From positions 21,001,179-21,065,178 of the forward strand of contig NC_091973.1 in the NCBI RefSeq assembly GCF_036711975.1: a stretch of 64,000 nucleotides of DNA. The letters are read 5' to 3'. This DNA is from Onthophagus taurus. Taxonomy: Eukaryota; Arthropoda; Insecta; Coleoptera; Scarabaeidae. The notes under the pieces are model-generated. The model was not told the origin of the DNA. It ran no database searches and was given only the letters and a program-made list of their open reading frames with translations. This document shows positions 34,619 to 45,486 of this stretch, one piece after another. Positions within the stretch are counted from its first letter, which is position 1. Every line of letters starts with the position of its first letter. The translations under genes and the position numbers were made by a program.

Positions 34619-34623
34619 TGTTG

Positions 34624-36000
34624 TATATGTAAACAACTTGATTATAGAAACTTTTTATTACAATAATTGAGTATAATAACAAGCACTCTAAAGGTTATTT
34701 GTAAGCAATGGTGTATAACGTCAACGTGGTTTTTTATGAACTCCCGAACTGTCGAAATGCTCCTCTTATGGTGTTCGCTGAGTGGCGCTTGTGTCGCTTG
34801 TATGTTTGGTTGCATATACAGGGTGTTTCGGTGGCTCGGGGAACAAATTTAACCACATATACTAGAGTGAAAATGACGACGATTCATGTAAAAAAAATTA
34901 GTAAAAGTCTTCAAATTTCAAAGATACAGGCCATCAAAATTAGGAAATTTTAACACATTTTTCCAAAAATGTTAAACACTATTTACAGTAGAACGCTGAA
35001 ATTTGGTACAGTATAATTCAATGTAATGTAAAATCGGTAGACAATTTATGATTTGGATTGGTCCGCGGGAACAATGCTATACAGGCTGTTCCTAAAGTTT
35101 GTTTGCTCAGAACTTTTTTATTCTATCATAACCCTCCATTTATTTTTGCAGTTTCTAATAGCAAATTTAGTTTAGAAACTTTTATTACTCTTAGATAATA
35201 TTGATAAAAATCACCGTTTTCGTGTTAAATGCAAAAATGTTGGGTTCCGATTTCAATAATAGCACTTAAAAAAAAGAAATCTAAGTTTTTGAACATTTCC
35301 TTTAGTATTTTTTATTACTTGTCTTGTTATTTTATGTACTTTTTTTATTATTCCTGTTAGTGTTGTCGTTTTTTTGTTTATTTTTTGTTGATTTTTAATT
35401 TATTGTTTTTGGATTCTTTTATTAAACCAACTAAAACAAATTAAAAATGTGATTTAGCTAAATCTACACTTGGACATGTTGCATACATAATAGTTATGAT
35501 AGCTCAGTTCGATTTTTACTTGTCATTGCCAATTCAGATTATTTATTTATTTTTTTTTTTTAGTGTTATTAAATTCGGAGCCTAACATTTTTGCCTTTAA
35601 TACGAAAACGGTGGTTTTTCTCTAAGAGTGATAAAAGTTTCTAAACTAAATTTGTTATAAGAAACTGCAAAAATAAATGTAGGGTTATGATAAAAAAGTT
35701 CTGAGCAAACAAACTTTAGGAACAGCCTGTATAGCATTGTTCCCACGTACCGATCCAACTCAAAAATTGCTTAATGATTTTAGGTGATATTAGTTTACAC
35801 TGTACCAAATTTCAACGCTTTTCCATAAATCGTGGTTAAAATATTTAGAAAAATGTGTTAAAATTTCTTAACTTTGATGGCCTGTATCTTTGCAATTTGA
35901 GGACTTTTACTAATTTTTTTTTACATGAATCGTCATCATTTTCACTCTAGTACATGTGGTTACATTTGCTCCCCAAGTCACCGAAACACCCTGTATAACA
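34624..36000 (-). repeat. 5' LTR of gypsy-A, split by a palindromic element
   Basis: Without the inserted 34819-35993 block the LTR is about 200 bp. In element direction it starts TGTTATATGCAACC and ends ACATATACAACA. It contains AATAAAA. The opposite edge abuts the gypsy-B LTR at 36001. Confidence 0.6.
34819..35993. mobile_element. Long palindromic (foldback) element, CAGGGTG ends
   Basis: The left arm (about 34819-35250) is an imperfect reverse complement of the right arm (about 35577-35993). Ends read CAGGGTGTTTCGGTG and CACCGAAACACCCTG, flanked by TA on both sides (34817-34818 and 35994-35995), as expected of a TA-targeting cut-and-paste element such as Tc1/mariner relatives. Inner marks are also mirrored (ACAGGCTGTTCCTAAAGTTT against its complement at about 35728). 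The 325-bp centre has no gene. Non-autonomous. Confidence 0.85.
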
Positions 36001-36169
36001 AGTTGCTATAATTTTTATTAACAAAAAAAATAATAATAATCATAAACAAAAAAAAAATGTAAGTCAAATGAAAATATTTTAAAGTACCAAAAAGTTAATA
36101 CAATAAAACAACTCTTCCTATTTGGTTTTGTTTTAGGTTAAACCAAGGAATGCAAAAAAGAAATATATA

Positions 36170-36213
<44 letters not shown>

Positions 36214-36833
36214 TTAGCGAGTAAGACTGAAAAGAAACTGTTTGCTTTACCAAAATAAAATAAATCTAAAATTAAAATCCAAAATTAATTTAAAAAAAAC
36301 TAAATTAAATCGCGCCCAGACTCCGTAGGGTTGAGCTCAACGTAAAGTCTATATAAATAATAGAAAGTAAAAAAAAATTATCCTCGCTAACAAAAACTTA
36401 CAAAAGATATAATTAGAAATAAAAATTAAAAAAAAAAAGAATTTAAATTACTAATGAAATACTAAATTAATCTAAAGTTCTTAATGAGTTACTTTTGAAA
36501 TTGAAATTTTAATTTAATTTAAACTATTAAAAAAAAAAGTATATAAACACTAAATGAAGGTTTTCCAATGAGAACCAAAAATTTATTATACGGTTCTCCG
36601 ACCAAAAGAAAATGTTGAGGTTTTCTGACCTTTAACCTCCTTTAAGAGTCTTCTGAACTAACTTGAAGGTGATATGCTACAGCAGTTCCTCTGGTAAGGT
36701 CAGGACGGGTAAGATAATTCGATTGGTTCTTCCCGATGGTCTTGTTATTACCTTTTGTGCTTTCCCAGGAAATATTGAAGAAGGAGAAGGTCCTCCCGGA
36801 GGAAGTTATTGAAGAGAATTCGGAACGGCGTGA
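36001..36833 (-). repeat. 3' LTR of gypsy-B
   Basis: It begins on the plus strand with AGTTGCT, as does the partner at 42853. Shared blocks include TTTTAGGTTAA, TGTTAGCGAGTAA, GAGCTCAA-GTAAAGTC, ACGGTTCTCCGAC and TCTTCTGAACT. It contains a (TA)n run at about 36168-36210 absent from the partner. An open frame across it (36642-36956 minus) is not a gene. Confidence 0.75.
36166..36209. repeat. (TA)n microsatellite in gypsy-B LTR
   Basis: About 20 TA units with a few T interruptions at the left side. Confidence 0.9.
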
Positions 36834-37084
36834 TTTAGTATTCCAAATCTGGTTTTGAAACGAGGTCGAAAAGACCTTTGAACACACTTTTATGGGAATT
36901 GGGTTTAAAAAAAAAATACACCTGCGCAAAATGAAGTCAATTTTTCCAAACAACACAAGTTAACAACCCTTAACAAACAGAAAAAATTTAAATTTTAAAA
37001 CGCAACATCAAAAAAAAAACAAATATAAGGAAGATCATCAAAGACCCAGAACACGATCACAAAAGTACATAAAGTGTAGAAATA

Positions 37085-37219
37085 TGACAAGAAATTTAAT
37101 TCACATGAAAGGGTTTAAGTTAGGTCACCGACCAACTACCCGAAATTTCGTTACCGTCCATGTCTTCCAGTATATAAATTTCAGACGACACCTTTTTACG
37201 TGTCCGGTACGGTCCTACG
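37085..37219 (-). pseudogene. Last pol residues of gypsy-B, cut off by the non-LTR insertion
   Basis: The minus frame reads VGPYRTRKKVSSEIYILEDM, then DGNEISGSWSVT and a stop. This is the usual C-terminal tail of gypsy integrase and continues directly from KMLDK at 40006 across the insertion. Confidence 0.75.
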
Positions 37220-37225
37220 TATTTA

Positions 37226-40006
37226 ATAATAATAAATAAATTTATTGCCATAATAAGAAACAACAAGTACAAATTAAAGAAAATGTATACATACATTTAA
37301 CTTAATGCATAAATACGGACAAAAGGGTCGATTTATCGCGTAAGCGATATCTTCCAAACAACCTAATCAATCAGCAGTATACTAAGTTATATAAGAGAAA
37401 CAATAAATAAACGGCAAGCTGCTATGCTAAACGTATGATCACTAAAAACGGTGCATAATGACAGTTGCTGGAATAAAAGAAGAAGAGAAGAGAAGAAAAG
37501 TAAAAGTAAAAGAAGAGAAGAAAAAGGAGAAGAAAAAGTTCTCAGGCAGATACTTGGAGCGCCAATAAATGACGTTTTAGGTGGTTTTTAAATGTCACAA
37601 GGTGAGGAATATTACGGATCTCAGTAGGCAGACTATTCCAAAGGGTTATCGCCTGCACAGCAAACGATTTATGGTAAATCTCGATACTATGGGTCGGGAA
37701 CATAAGCACAGAATCTAACTGAGATCTAGTGGGTAAACCATGCGACGACAAGTGTTGAAATATACAATACAAATGCCTTGGGGTTTGATTGTGAAGAACA
37801 GTATATAACATAGTTAATATACGAAACGATCTACGGTTCTGACAGCTTAATATCTGCAAATAATTACGGTATGGGGTTATGTGTTGAGATCTCTGGAGAT
37901 CAAAGATATACCGTATGCAGTTGTTTTGAAGTCTTTGCAGTTTGTTTCGTAGTGTTACCGAAAGATGAGGATATGCCGTGTCAGCATAATCTATATGGGG
38001 GAAAATCAGGGAAAAACAAAGATTACGACGGATCATGGGAGGAAGGAAGCAACGGAAACTTTTCAGTGAGTGGAAACTATGATAGACCTTTCTGCAGACG
38101 GATTGAATTTGAGGTTTCCAGGACATTGTAGAATCCATAACCACCCCAAGGTTTCTAACCGTGTCTGACAACTGAATAATGTCTCCGTCAAGCATTAAGT
38201 GAATGGATGAAAAATCATTCAGCTTTGCCAGTAAAGGTCGACTGCCAAACGCAATTGCTTGAGTTTTAGCAGTATTTAATTTAAGGCCATAACGTTTGGA
38301 CCAATCCAAAATATTGGAAAGGTCATGATTAAGACGTTCAATTGCTTCCGGAAAATCATCAATAGTTGTCGTAGTGTAAATTTGGAGGTCATCAGCATAC
38401 ACATGATAATTACAAGAAATGCAGTGGGTGACGGCATTAATAAAAATCGAAAAGAGCAACGGATCCAACACACTACCCTGGGGTACACCATATTTAATAT
38501 CACAAGCAGACGAGAGCGCAGAATCAGCACGCACACACAAGGAACGACAGGAAAAGTAAATTTGAAACCAAGATAAACATGAAGAGGCATCCAAGGGCAG
38601 CTAGTGACGCCAGCAAAAGATCGTGATCAACCGAATCGAACGCCTTGCTGAAATCAAGTAATACAAGGATGGTAACACAACGTTTGTCGCAAGCATACCT
38701 AATGTCATCTGTAATCTTAATAAGCGCCGTTGGCGTGCTATGACCCTTACGAAAACCTGATTGAAACTCGTTGTGCAAGTTAAATTCTTGTAAATACTTT
38801 TGAACTTGTAGATAAACAAGGCGCTCGAGAGCTTTAGATAGAACAGATAAAATGGAGATTGGGTGAAAATCATTTAAACTTGAGGGACTCTTGGATTTAG
38901 GTATAGGGACAACATGAGCAACCTTCCAGATTGAAGGGAATGAGGATCGTTCAAAGGAGAAGTTAAAAATGTGGGTAATAGGAGTAAGAACAATATCCAA
39001 TATAGGAAGAAGTTTGAGACCAACTCCAACAGCTCCCACACTCGTAGACCTCGAGTGATTCAAGGCATCGCGGACTTCTGACGCTGTGACCAGGACAAAG
39101 GAGAAAGAGGAGTCTTTAGATGAGGCAAGAATTTCAGAAATAGTTGTCATCCTAGTCCCACCACTAATGAGCAGAGGAGGGTCAGCAAAAAGCCTCGCCA
39201 ATGAATCCACATCACAAGCAGCCGGAACAGAGGGAGACTCACCGCCCCTAAGGAACACATCAACCTCCAAAACGTCCTCGGATTAGCATTGGATAGTCTC
39301 CGGTAGAAATACAATTTTTTAGCATTTCTACATTGGTGATTGCAACGGTTACGCGAGATCCTATAGTTTTCACGATTAATAGTATTTGGAATACGTTTAA
39401 ATAATAGCTTTGCACGATTACGCTCCCTCGTCAGTGATCTTATCTCATCACTTAACCAGGGTGCGGGCGGATCTCACCCTGCGTCGTCTGAGTGGGGCAT
39501 GCTTGTCATAGAGATTGATAAGTTTAGAGTTAAAGTAGTCAACCTTGCCATCAATATCGACCATTCGATAAAGCGGGAGCCAATCGATCCTCTGCGCATC
39601 GGACAGCAGCAAATCGTTATCAATACTACTCAGATCACGAACGGAAATAATGCGTTGCGAGAAAATATGTTGTCGCATCTGCACTGCACAGTAAATTAGA
39701 TCGTGATTGGAAAATTGAGGAGCAGGGAGCTGACCATGCGTAAGTATGCTGCTCGGACGAATCGTAATAGTAAGATCCAGAAGCGAATGCGAATTGGAAG
39801 ATGATGAGTTGGTTGTGAGGGCGGGATGGTCAAATTTAATGAGGAAGCAATGAAGCGAAGTCTGTCACTCCTTAAGTCATTTTTTAGCAAACAAGTATTG
39901 AAATCTCCCATCAGAAGAATAGTGTTATAATTAAAAGAGTGCCTCTCAAGGGTTTCCTCCAATTGATCAAAGTAGTTAACAAGAGGAGGACAGTAAAAAA
40001 CTCCTT
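37226..40006 (-). mobile_element. 5'-truncated Jockey-like non-LTR element inside gypsy-B pol
   Basis: TATTTA lies on both sides (37220-37225 and 40007-40012). Removing the block joins the two gypsy pol parts. The minus-strand 3' end is an AATAAATTTATTTATTATTATT tail. The 5' truncation is in the endonuclease domain. It is younger than gypsy-B. Confidence 0.88.
37542..39960 (-). pseudogene. ORF2 (EN end, RT) of the non-LTR element in gypsy-B
   Basis: 39962-39700 holds the endonuclease end (TILLMGDFNTCLL). 39684-39448 is the following linker (LINLYDKHAPLRRRRVR). A stretch with the usual WW/F-rich linker is partly deleted. 39270-38524 is the RT N-part (HVVPIPKSKSPSSLNDFHPI, LVLLDFSKAFDSVDHDLLL). 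38594-37542 is the rest ([20 protein letters not shown], the YADDLQIY active site, GLKLNTAKTQAIAFG) and the C-terminal domain ending HLLALQVSA. A small frameshift near 38590 joins the two RT frames. The RT is otherwise well kept. Confidence 0.88.
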
Positions 40007-41540
40007 TATTTATCTAACATTTTTGCTGCAACGCCTTTAGTCGCGTCGGACAACGCAAAGTTTCGTCTCAAAATTACGTCGCCCACCTCAAATTTTACAT
40101 CACCACGTCCCTGATTATACTGTTCACCTGACTTTTCCAAAGCCTGTTTAATTCTCCAATGGATCTCGCGAAACAACGGAATGAACGCTTTACCACGGGA
40201 TTTCAGATTCACCTTAATTTCTCCATCAGGAATATCATCGTGAAGTTCACCATTCATAATTATTTCGCGCCCAAAATTAATAAAATTCGGAGAATAACCG
40301 GTCGTTTCCTGTGTTACGGAGCGTAAAGCGCATGCAACTTTTGTAAGATACAAATCAAGTTCGATGATTATCACTCGCGAATGAAACAACGTTAACATAG
40401 TTTTTATAGTACGGTTCATGCGCTCGGTAGGGTTGGATTTGGGATGGTATACAGGGGTATATTTCGGTTTAACGTTATAATTTTCCAACCGTTTCGTAAA
40501 TTGTTTCGACTTAAATTGGACTCCGTTATCCGACAGTATCGTTTGGGGTACTCCATACACCAAAAATATTCCCTCCTCTATACAACGACACACCAAACTC
40601 GCCGTAGCCTGTCGCAACGGAAAAACAACAGGAAACTTACTGAACGTGTCAAGTACCACCAATATATATGCGAAGCCACGGGAACTTCTAGATAGAGGTC
40701 CAATTAAATCTACACTCACGTACTGCCATGGCCTTTTTGCTGTTGACATTTCATGAGACCAGCTGGAGCTTTCTGTTCAGGTTTCACTCTTATGCAAGTA
40801 CCACCATTTTTTATGTATTTTATGACGTCATATCTCATCTTCGGCCAGTAAAACTGCTGAGAAATTCTGGAGATCGTTTTAAAAATACCCAAATGACCTC
40901 CACTTTCCGGGCGATCATGATACTTTTTCATAACTTCAATTCGTCGATTCTTCGGTACCACCCTTCTCCAACCATCAAAATTATCCCCCAAGTTTGGATG
41001 CTTGATGTCGACCAGTTTGTATAAAATTTCACCTTCCACACGATAATTTGGATATTTTTCCGGCTTTTCAATTACCATTCTCTTTGTTTTGCACCACCAT
41101 TTGTCCTTTTGACGATCTTCCACCGATGTTTCGCTCACAACAGGCAGGGAAAGCGATAACGCATCGGCAACAACATGTTCTTTCGCTTTTCGATGAATTG
41201 TTGAAAAATCATACTGTTGTAGTCTGATAGCCCATCTTGAGATTGTTCAGCCACACCAGGGAATAATGGTCGGTGATGACTGTAAAATGAGCGCGTTCCA
41301 CATAAGGTCTTAACTTCTCCACAGCTCAGAGGACAGCCAAGCACTCCGTTTCTGTAGTGGAAAATTTTCTTTCTTGTGCGGTTAGAGATCTACTAAGGTA
41401 AGCTATGACTTTCTCTCCATCTCCATCTTCCTTTTGGCTTAACACCGCTCCGATACCAAAATCAGAGGCATCGGTTTGAACGATAAACTCCTTTTCAAAA
41501 TTTGGTCGAGATAGAATAGGTGCTGTTACTAACTTTTCTT
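40006..41540 (-). pseudogene. Gypsy-B RNase H and integrase (frameshifted)
   Basis: RNase H is legible but frame-broken at 41540-41150 (FIVQTDASDFGIGAVLSQK, then LAVLWAVEKLRPYVE-like). The integrase zinc region lies in 41138-40716 (HDRPESGGHLGIFK and QQFYWPKMR); the second Cys pair has lost one Cys (GGTCIRVKPEQ). The core is at 40749-40006: VSVDLIGPL (Asp), TILSDNGVQF (Asp), NPTERMNRTIKTM (Glu). The DDE triad is intact, but the enzyme is split by a frameshift near 40740 and by the non-LTR insertion after KMLDK. Confidence 0.87.
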
Positions 41541-42680
41541 CTATAGTTCCCCAAGCTTGGTCGCAATTTTTGGTCCATTCGAAGGTTTTATTCTTGAAAT
41601 AAATCTAATAATAAATAATCTTGGGGAAATGATTGTGGAAAACCGAGGCACAAACCGTTGATACCACGAAGTCATACCTACTAATCGGCGTACTTCCGAA
41701 ACTTTTCGCGGAGTAGGGATTTTAAGAATCGCATTAACTTTTTCCGGCTCTACGTGTAAACCGTTCCCATCAATTACATAACCAAGGTATTTCAGTGATT
41801 GCCGAAAGAATTGACATTTTTCCTCATTAAGTGTAAGTCCCGCCGATTTGAGTCTGTCACACACCGTTTCTAATACTTCGACACGTTTATCAACCGTCGC
41901 GGTAATGATAATAATATCGTCCAAATAGACAAATACGTTTGGCTCAAGATCATTTCCGATTATCTCTTCTATAAATCGTTGCCACGTTGCCGGTGCATTT
42001 GTCAACTCGAATGGCATCCGATTGAATTGAAATAAACCACGGTTGGGCACGGTAAACGCGGTATATTGTTTACTGTCTTCCGCCATTAGTATCTGCCAAT
42101 ACGCCGACTTTATGTCGATGGATGTCAAGTATTTCGCGTCTCTTAACCTGTCCAACGTCCAGGATACTTGCGGTAGTGGATACGTGTCTGGTTTAGTAAC
42201 GCGATTAAGTTGTCAATAGTCTACACAGAATCGATATTCTCCATCTTTCTTTGGCACCAACAAAACGGGAGATGACCATGGGCTTCGCGATTTTTCAAGG
42301 ATTCCTAACTCTAACATACTATCTACTCTTTATCAACCAATTTCTGTACCGCCAGCGAAATTGGGTAGTATCTCTGTTTAATAGGTAAAACGTCTTTTTC
42401 GATTCGTACATGATGCTTAACTAAATTGGTATGACCGAGTTCATGTAATTCTTTATCATTAAATGTTTTAATCAAGAATGTTTGCAATCTATTCTCCGTT
42501 TGAGGAGTGAGTTTCGATCTAGCATGAATCGCATTTACAAAAATTTTTGGTGGTTCCTTTGGGAATGTCCATTCACCGCGACGAAGATCCGGAACGATTC
42601 CCATTTCCGTCAGAAATCAGTCCCCAAAATTAAATCATTTCACACATCGGGTACTAATAAAACTTATTTCAAGACGACCC
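41541..42680 (-). pseudogene. Gypsy-B protease end and reverse transcriptase
   Basis: From about 42680: the protease C-terminal motif NDLILGTDFL, then 42604-42323 with VNAIHARSKLTPQTENRL and [18 protein letters not shown] (RT start). A frame break follows, then 42155-41541 carries YLTSIDIKSAYWQI, FNRMPFELTNAPATWQRF, the VYLDDIII active site and LKYLGYVIDGNGL. The PFELTNAP block has Glu where gypsy RT usually has Gly. Several breaks; dead. Confidence 0.9.
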
Positions 42681-42689
42681 CCAATACCC

Positions 42690-42852
42690 ATAGGCACGCT
42701 CACGATACTGTGACGCCTAAATTTATTAGTGAAAAAAATATATATATAACTAGACGTATAAAAAAAAGGACAATGTTTATATCTAGAAGGGACACACGCG
42801 AGTCCTCGACCGGCCTAGGGTAGAAGGGAGGGTTATTTATTAGGCGCCACAT
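42690..42852 (-). other. Gypsy-B leader with primer-binding-like site; gag deleted
   Basis: TGGCGCC on the minus strand at about 42843-42849 stands two bases inside the 5' LTR and is a plausible primer-binding site. Only about 150 bp separate it from the protease end, so gag and the protease start are gone. Confidence 0.55.
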
Positions 42853-43284
42853 AGTTGCTCGCGCGTGATTCACGAACTGTGACATGTGATGTTAAGAAGT
42901 GATGCAAACATAACACAACACAACAAAAAGGTGAAATAGATTTTTTTTTGAGTAGCAATAACTTAAAAAAAAACAATAATCGTAAAAGAAAACAATAAAG
43001 GTAAGACAAAATGAATATATTGTGAAATAAAATATAATAAAATAAAGTAAAACAAAAGCTAGTATTTATCTTTTTTTTCTTTTAGGTTAACTCGATGTAT
43101 GCCAGATATTAAGAACAAAAAAAAGAAATTATCAATGTTAGCGAGTAAATAAATTGAAAGAAAACTTTACCAGAAGCAAATCAAAATAAAATAAAACCGA
43201 CCAAATTAAAGGAAATTAAATCACGCCTCCACCCCGTAGAATTGAGCTCAATGTAAAGTCGGAACTATTTATGAAAATAATATA

Positions 43285-44599
43285 CAGGGTGTCACACAGA
43301 AAAAGCCCCAAGCTGTAACTCTGTCATTTACATTCCGATTTTCATGAGCGGGTTATCAAATGAAATGGTTTCATGAATACTATGATTCATGCTACAAATA
43401 AATTTTTTCCAAGGCCGTCTTCAATTTTAAGCGATTATTAACTTTTGCTTTTCAAATTGCTCTATATATTTTTCTTTACGTCATTGGATAGAGATTGTTT
43501 TTCTGAATCCACTGATATACAATACATCCATTTTGAATATAATTTTAGTAGAGAAAACACACCTGTATATACAGGTTGCCACACAAGAACGCCGCTAGCT
43601 GTATCTCTGTCATTTACCTTCCAATTTTCATGTCCTAGCTATCAAATGAAATGGTTTGATGAATACTATGATTCATGCTACAAATAAACTTTTTCCAACG
43701 CCATCTTCAATGTCTAGTGATTGTCAACATTTGATTTTCAAATTGCTCGGTATGTTTTTCTTCACGCTATTGGATAGAGTTTTTTTTTCTGAATCCATTA
43801 ATGTACAATACATCAACATTAATTGTAATTGTAGCATAGAAAAACATTAAAATAGTTTCTGAACATTCTCTTAAAGTCACTTGTGTTATACTGTAGTGTG
43901 CCATGGGATAAATGAAAAACCAACTTATAAGTATCATTTACAACTGCTTGGGCATTGAAATAGCATTTAATGACTGTTATCAGTTTTGCATGTTATTTTT
44001 TTCCATGGCACACTGCAGTATTACAGAAGTGACTAAAAAAATGTTCGGAAAATGTTTTAATTGTTTTTCTCTGCTAAAATTACAATTAATGTTAATGTAT
44101 TGTACATCAATGGACTCAGAAAACAATTTCTATCCCATAACGTGAAGAAAAACATACCGAGCAATTTGAAAATCAAAAGTTGATAATCGCTTGAAATCGA
44201 AGATGGCGTTGGAAAAAGTTTATTTGTAGCATGAATCATAGCATTCATCAAACCATTTCATTTGTTGCCTCGTTCATAAAAATCGGAAGGTAAATGACAG
44301 AGTTACAACTTACGACGTTCTTGTGCGACAACCTGTATATACAAGTGTCTTTTTTCTGCTAAAATTACATTCAAAGTGGATGTATTGCACATCAGTGGAT
44401 TCAGAAAAACAATCTCTATCTAATGACGTGAAGACAAATATATGGAGCAATTTGAAAAACAAAAGTTAATTATCGCTTAAAATTGAAGATGGTCTTAAAA
44501 AAAATTTATTTGTAGCATGAACATTTGATGTCTCGGTCATCAAAATCGGAATATAAATGACAGAGTTACAGCTTGGGGCGTTTTTTGTGTGACACCCTG
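43285..44599. mobile_element. Palindromic element (outer copy), CAGGGTG ends, TA target
   Basis: Ends CAGGGTGTCACACAGAAAAA and its near complement at 44575-44599, flanked by TA. Arms of about 280 and 262 bp are imperfect reverse complements. At the centre sits a second element of the same family (43572-44335). Without it the outer copy is almost one uninterrupted hairpin. No coding. Confidence 0.85.
43572..44335. mobile_element. Palindromic element (inner copy), inserted in the centre of the outer
   Basis: Ends CAGGTTGCCACACAAGAACG and complement, flanked by TA (43570-43571, 44336-44337) within a GTATATAC centre. Its arms resemble the outer arms in direct orientation (shared ATGAATACTATGATTCATGC and CTCTGTCATTTAC). 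The inner arms reach to about 43910 and 44000 (TGCCATGG marks). Confidence 0.8.
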
Positions 44600-45014
44600 T
44601 ATATCGTAAAAAAAAAGAAACAAAACTTAACCTCGCCAACAGACTTACAAAGATATATAAGAAAAAAATACTGAAACTTAATTAACGGCTTTTACTCTAA
44701 TACTTTAATGGAACTGAACTAAATAAAAAAAATGAATGATCTTCTCAGTGAGAAAAAAAAGTGACATTACGGTTCTCCGACAAAATTAAGTGTTGAAGTT
44801 ATCTGACCTTTAAGTTCGTAGAATCTTCTGAACTGGCTTGGAGGTCAGGTCTAGTATAGGTCAGGAAGGTAAGGCACTTTGTTTGATTCCTCCCGATGAG
44901 GTTGATGTTATAATTGTTGTTAGTTCCAGTGAGTATCGGAGAAGAAAGTCCTCTCGGAACAAGTAACACCACCAGGATTATGGGTCTCCGAAGAGAAATC
45001 AGAATGGAATTGTT

Positions 45015-45480
45015 CCCCCACAACAAATCGTTCGCAAAATTGCTCCCCACAATAAAACCTGAATAAATTACAGTAGAATATAAAATAAGAAGATTAGATT
45101 AGGATTTTTTTTATAGATCTACGATGTTTTTTTTTATTTAACTTTAGGATGGTAGGGATGAATGAATAGATGAATGGTGGTTGAAAAATGAAAGGGTGCA
45201 TGAATTAAAAGAAACTTAGAAAAGTTAGCTCAAGTGTTCGAGGTTTTAAACCAGATGAAAACGTATTAAATGGAAAATACTTAGAAATCCGGATATACCG
45301 AAATATATGAGAAATAATAATCACTTTTCTCACAATCAAATCACGGGTGATTAATCCCAAAAAAAAATGCCCAACCCAACCCTCTCAACATGAAAGAAAT
45401 AGATTCAAGAAATACCAGAGGGATGCTGCTGTAAAGAAATAAATGTTAAATAATAAACAAATGTAAAAAAATAATTTAAT
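45015..45480. other. Gene-free AT-rich stretch
   Basis: Lies between gypsy-B and the next non-LTR fragment. No motif or repeat recognised. Confidence 0.5.
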
Positions 45481-45486
45481 GAACCT

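Larger units (their letters stand above)
36001..45014 (-). mobile_element. Gypsy-B, old Ty3/gypsy element with nested insertions
   Basis: Minus-strand element with LTRs of about 840 bp at 36001-36833 (3') and 42853-45014 (5', enlarged by an insertion). The LTRs align but are clearly diverged, so it is old. From the 5' side: leader, gag mostly deleted, protease end, RT, RNase H, integrase, then a non-LTR element at 37226-40006 splitting the last pol residues, then the 3' LTR. LTR ends are placed where the alignment of the two copies stops. Confidence 0.8.
42853..45014 (-). repeat. 5' LTR of gypsy-B, enlarged by a palindromic insertion
   Basis: Outside 43285-44599 it aligns with the 3' LTR at 36001-36833 in order. 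Shared marks include TTTTAGGTTAA, TGTTAGCGAGTAA, CCGTAGAATTGAGCTCAA, ACGGTTCTCCGAC and TCTTCTGAACTGGCTTGGAG. The copies differ at many sites. Confidence 0.75.

Noticed and set aside
36642-36956. 104-codon minus-strand frame
   Set aside because: It lies in the gypsy-B LTR, and the matching part of the other LTR does not keep the frame.
43445-44251. Short frames in the nested palindromes
   Set aside because: They are mirrored in the arms, carry no motif and are not conserved between the copies.
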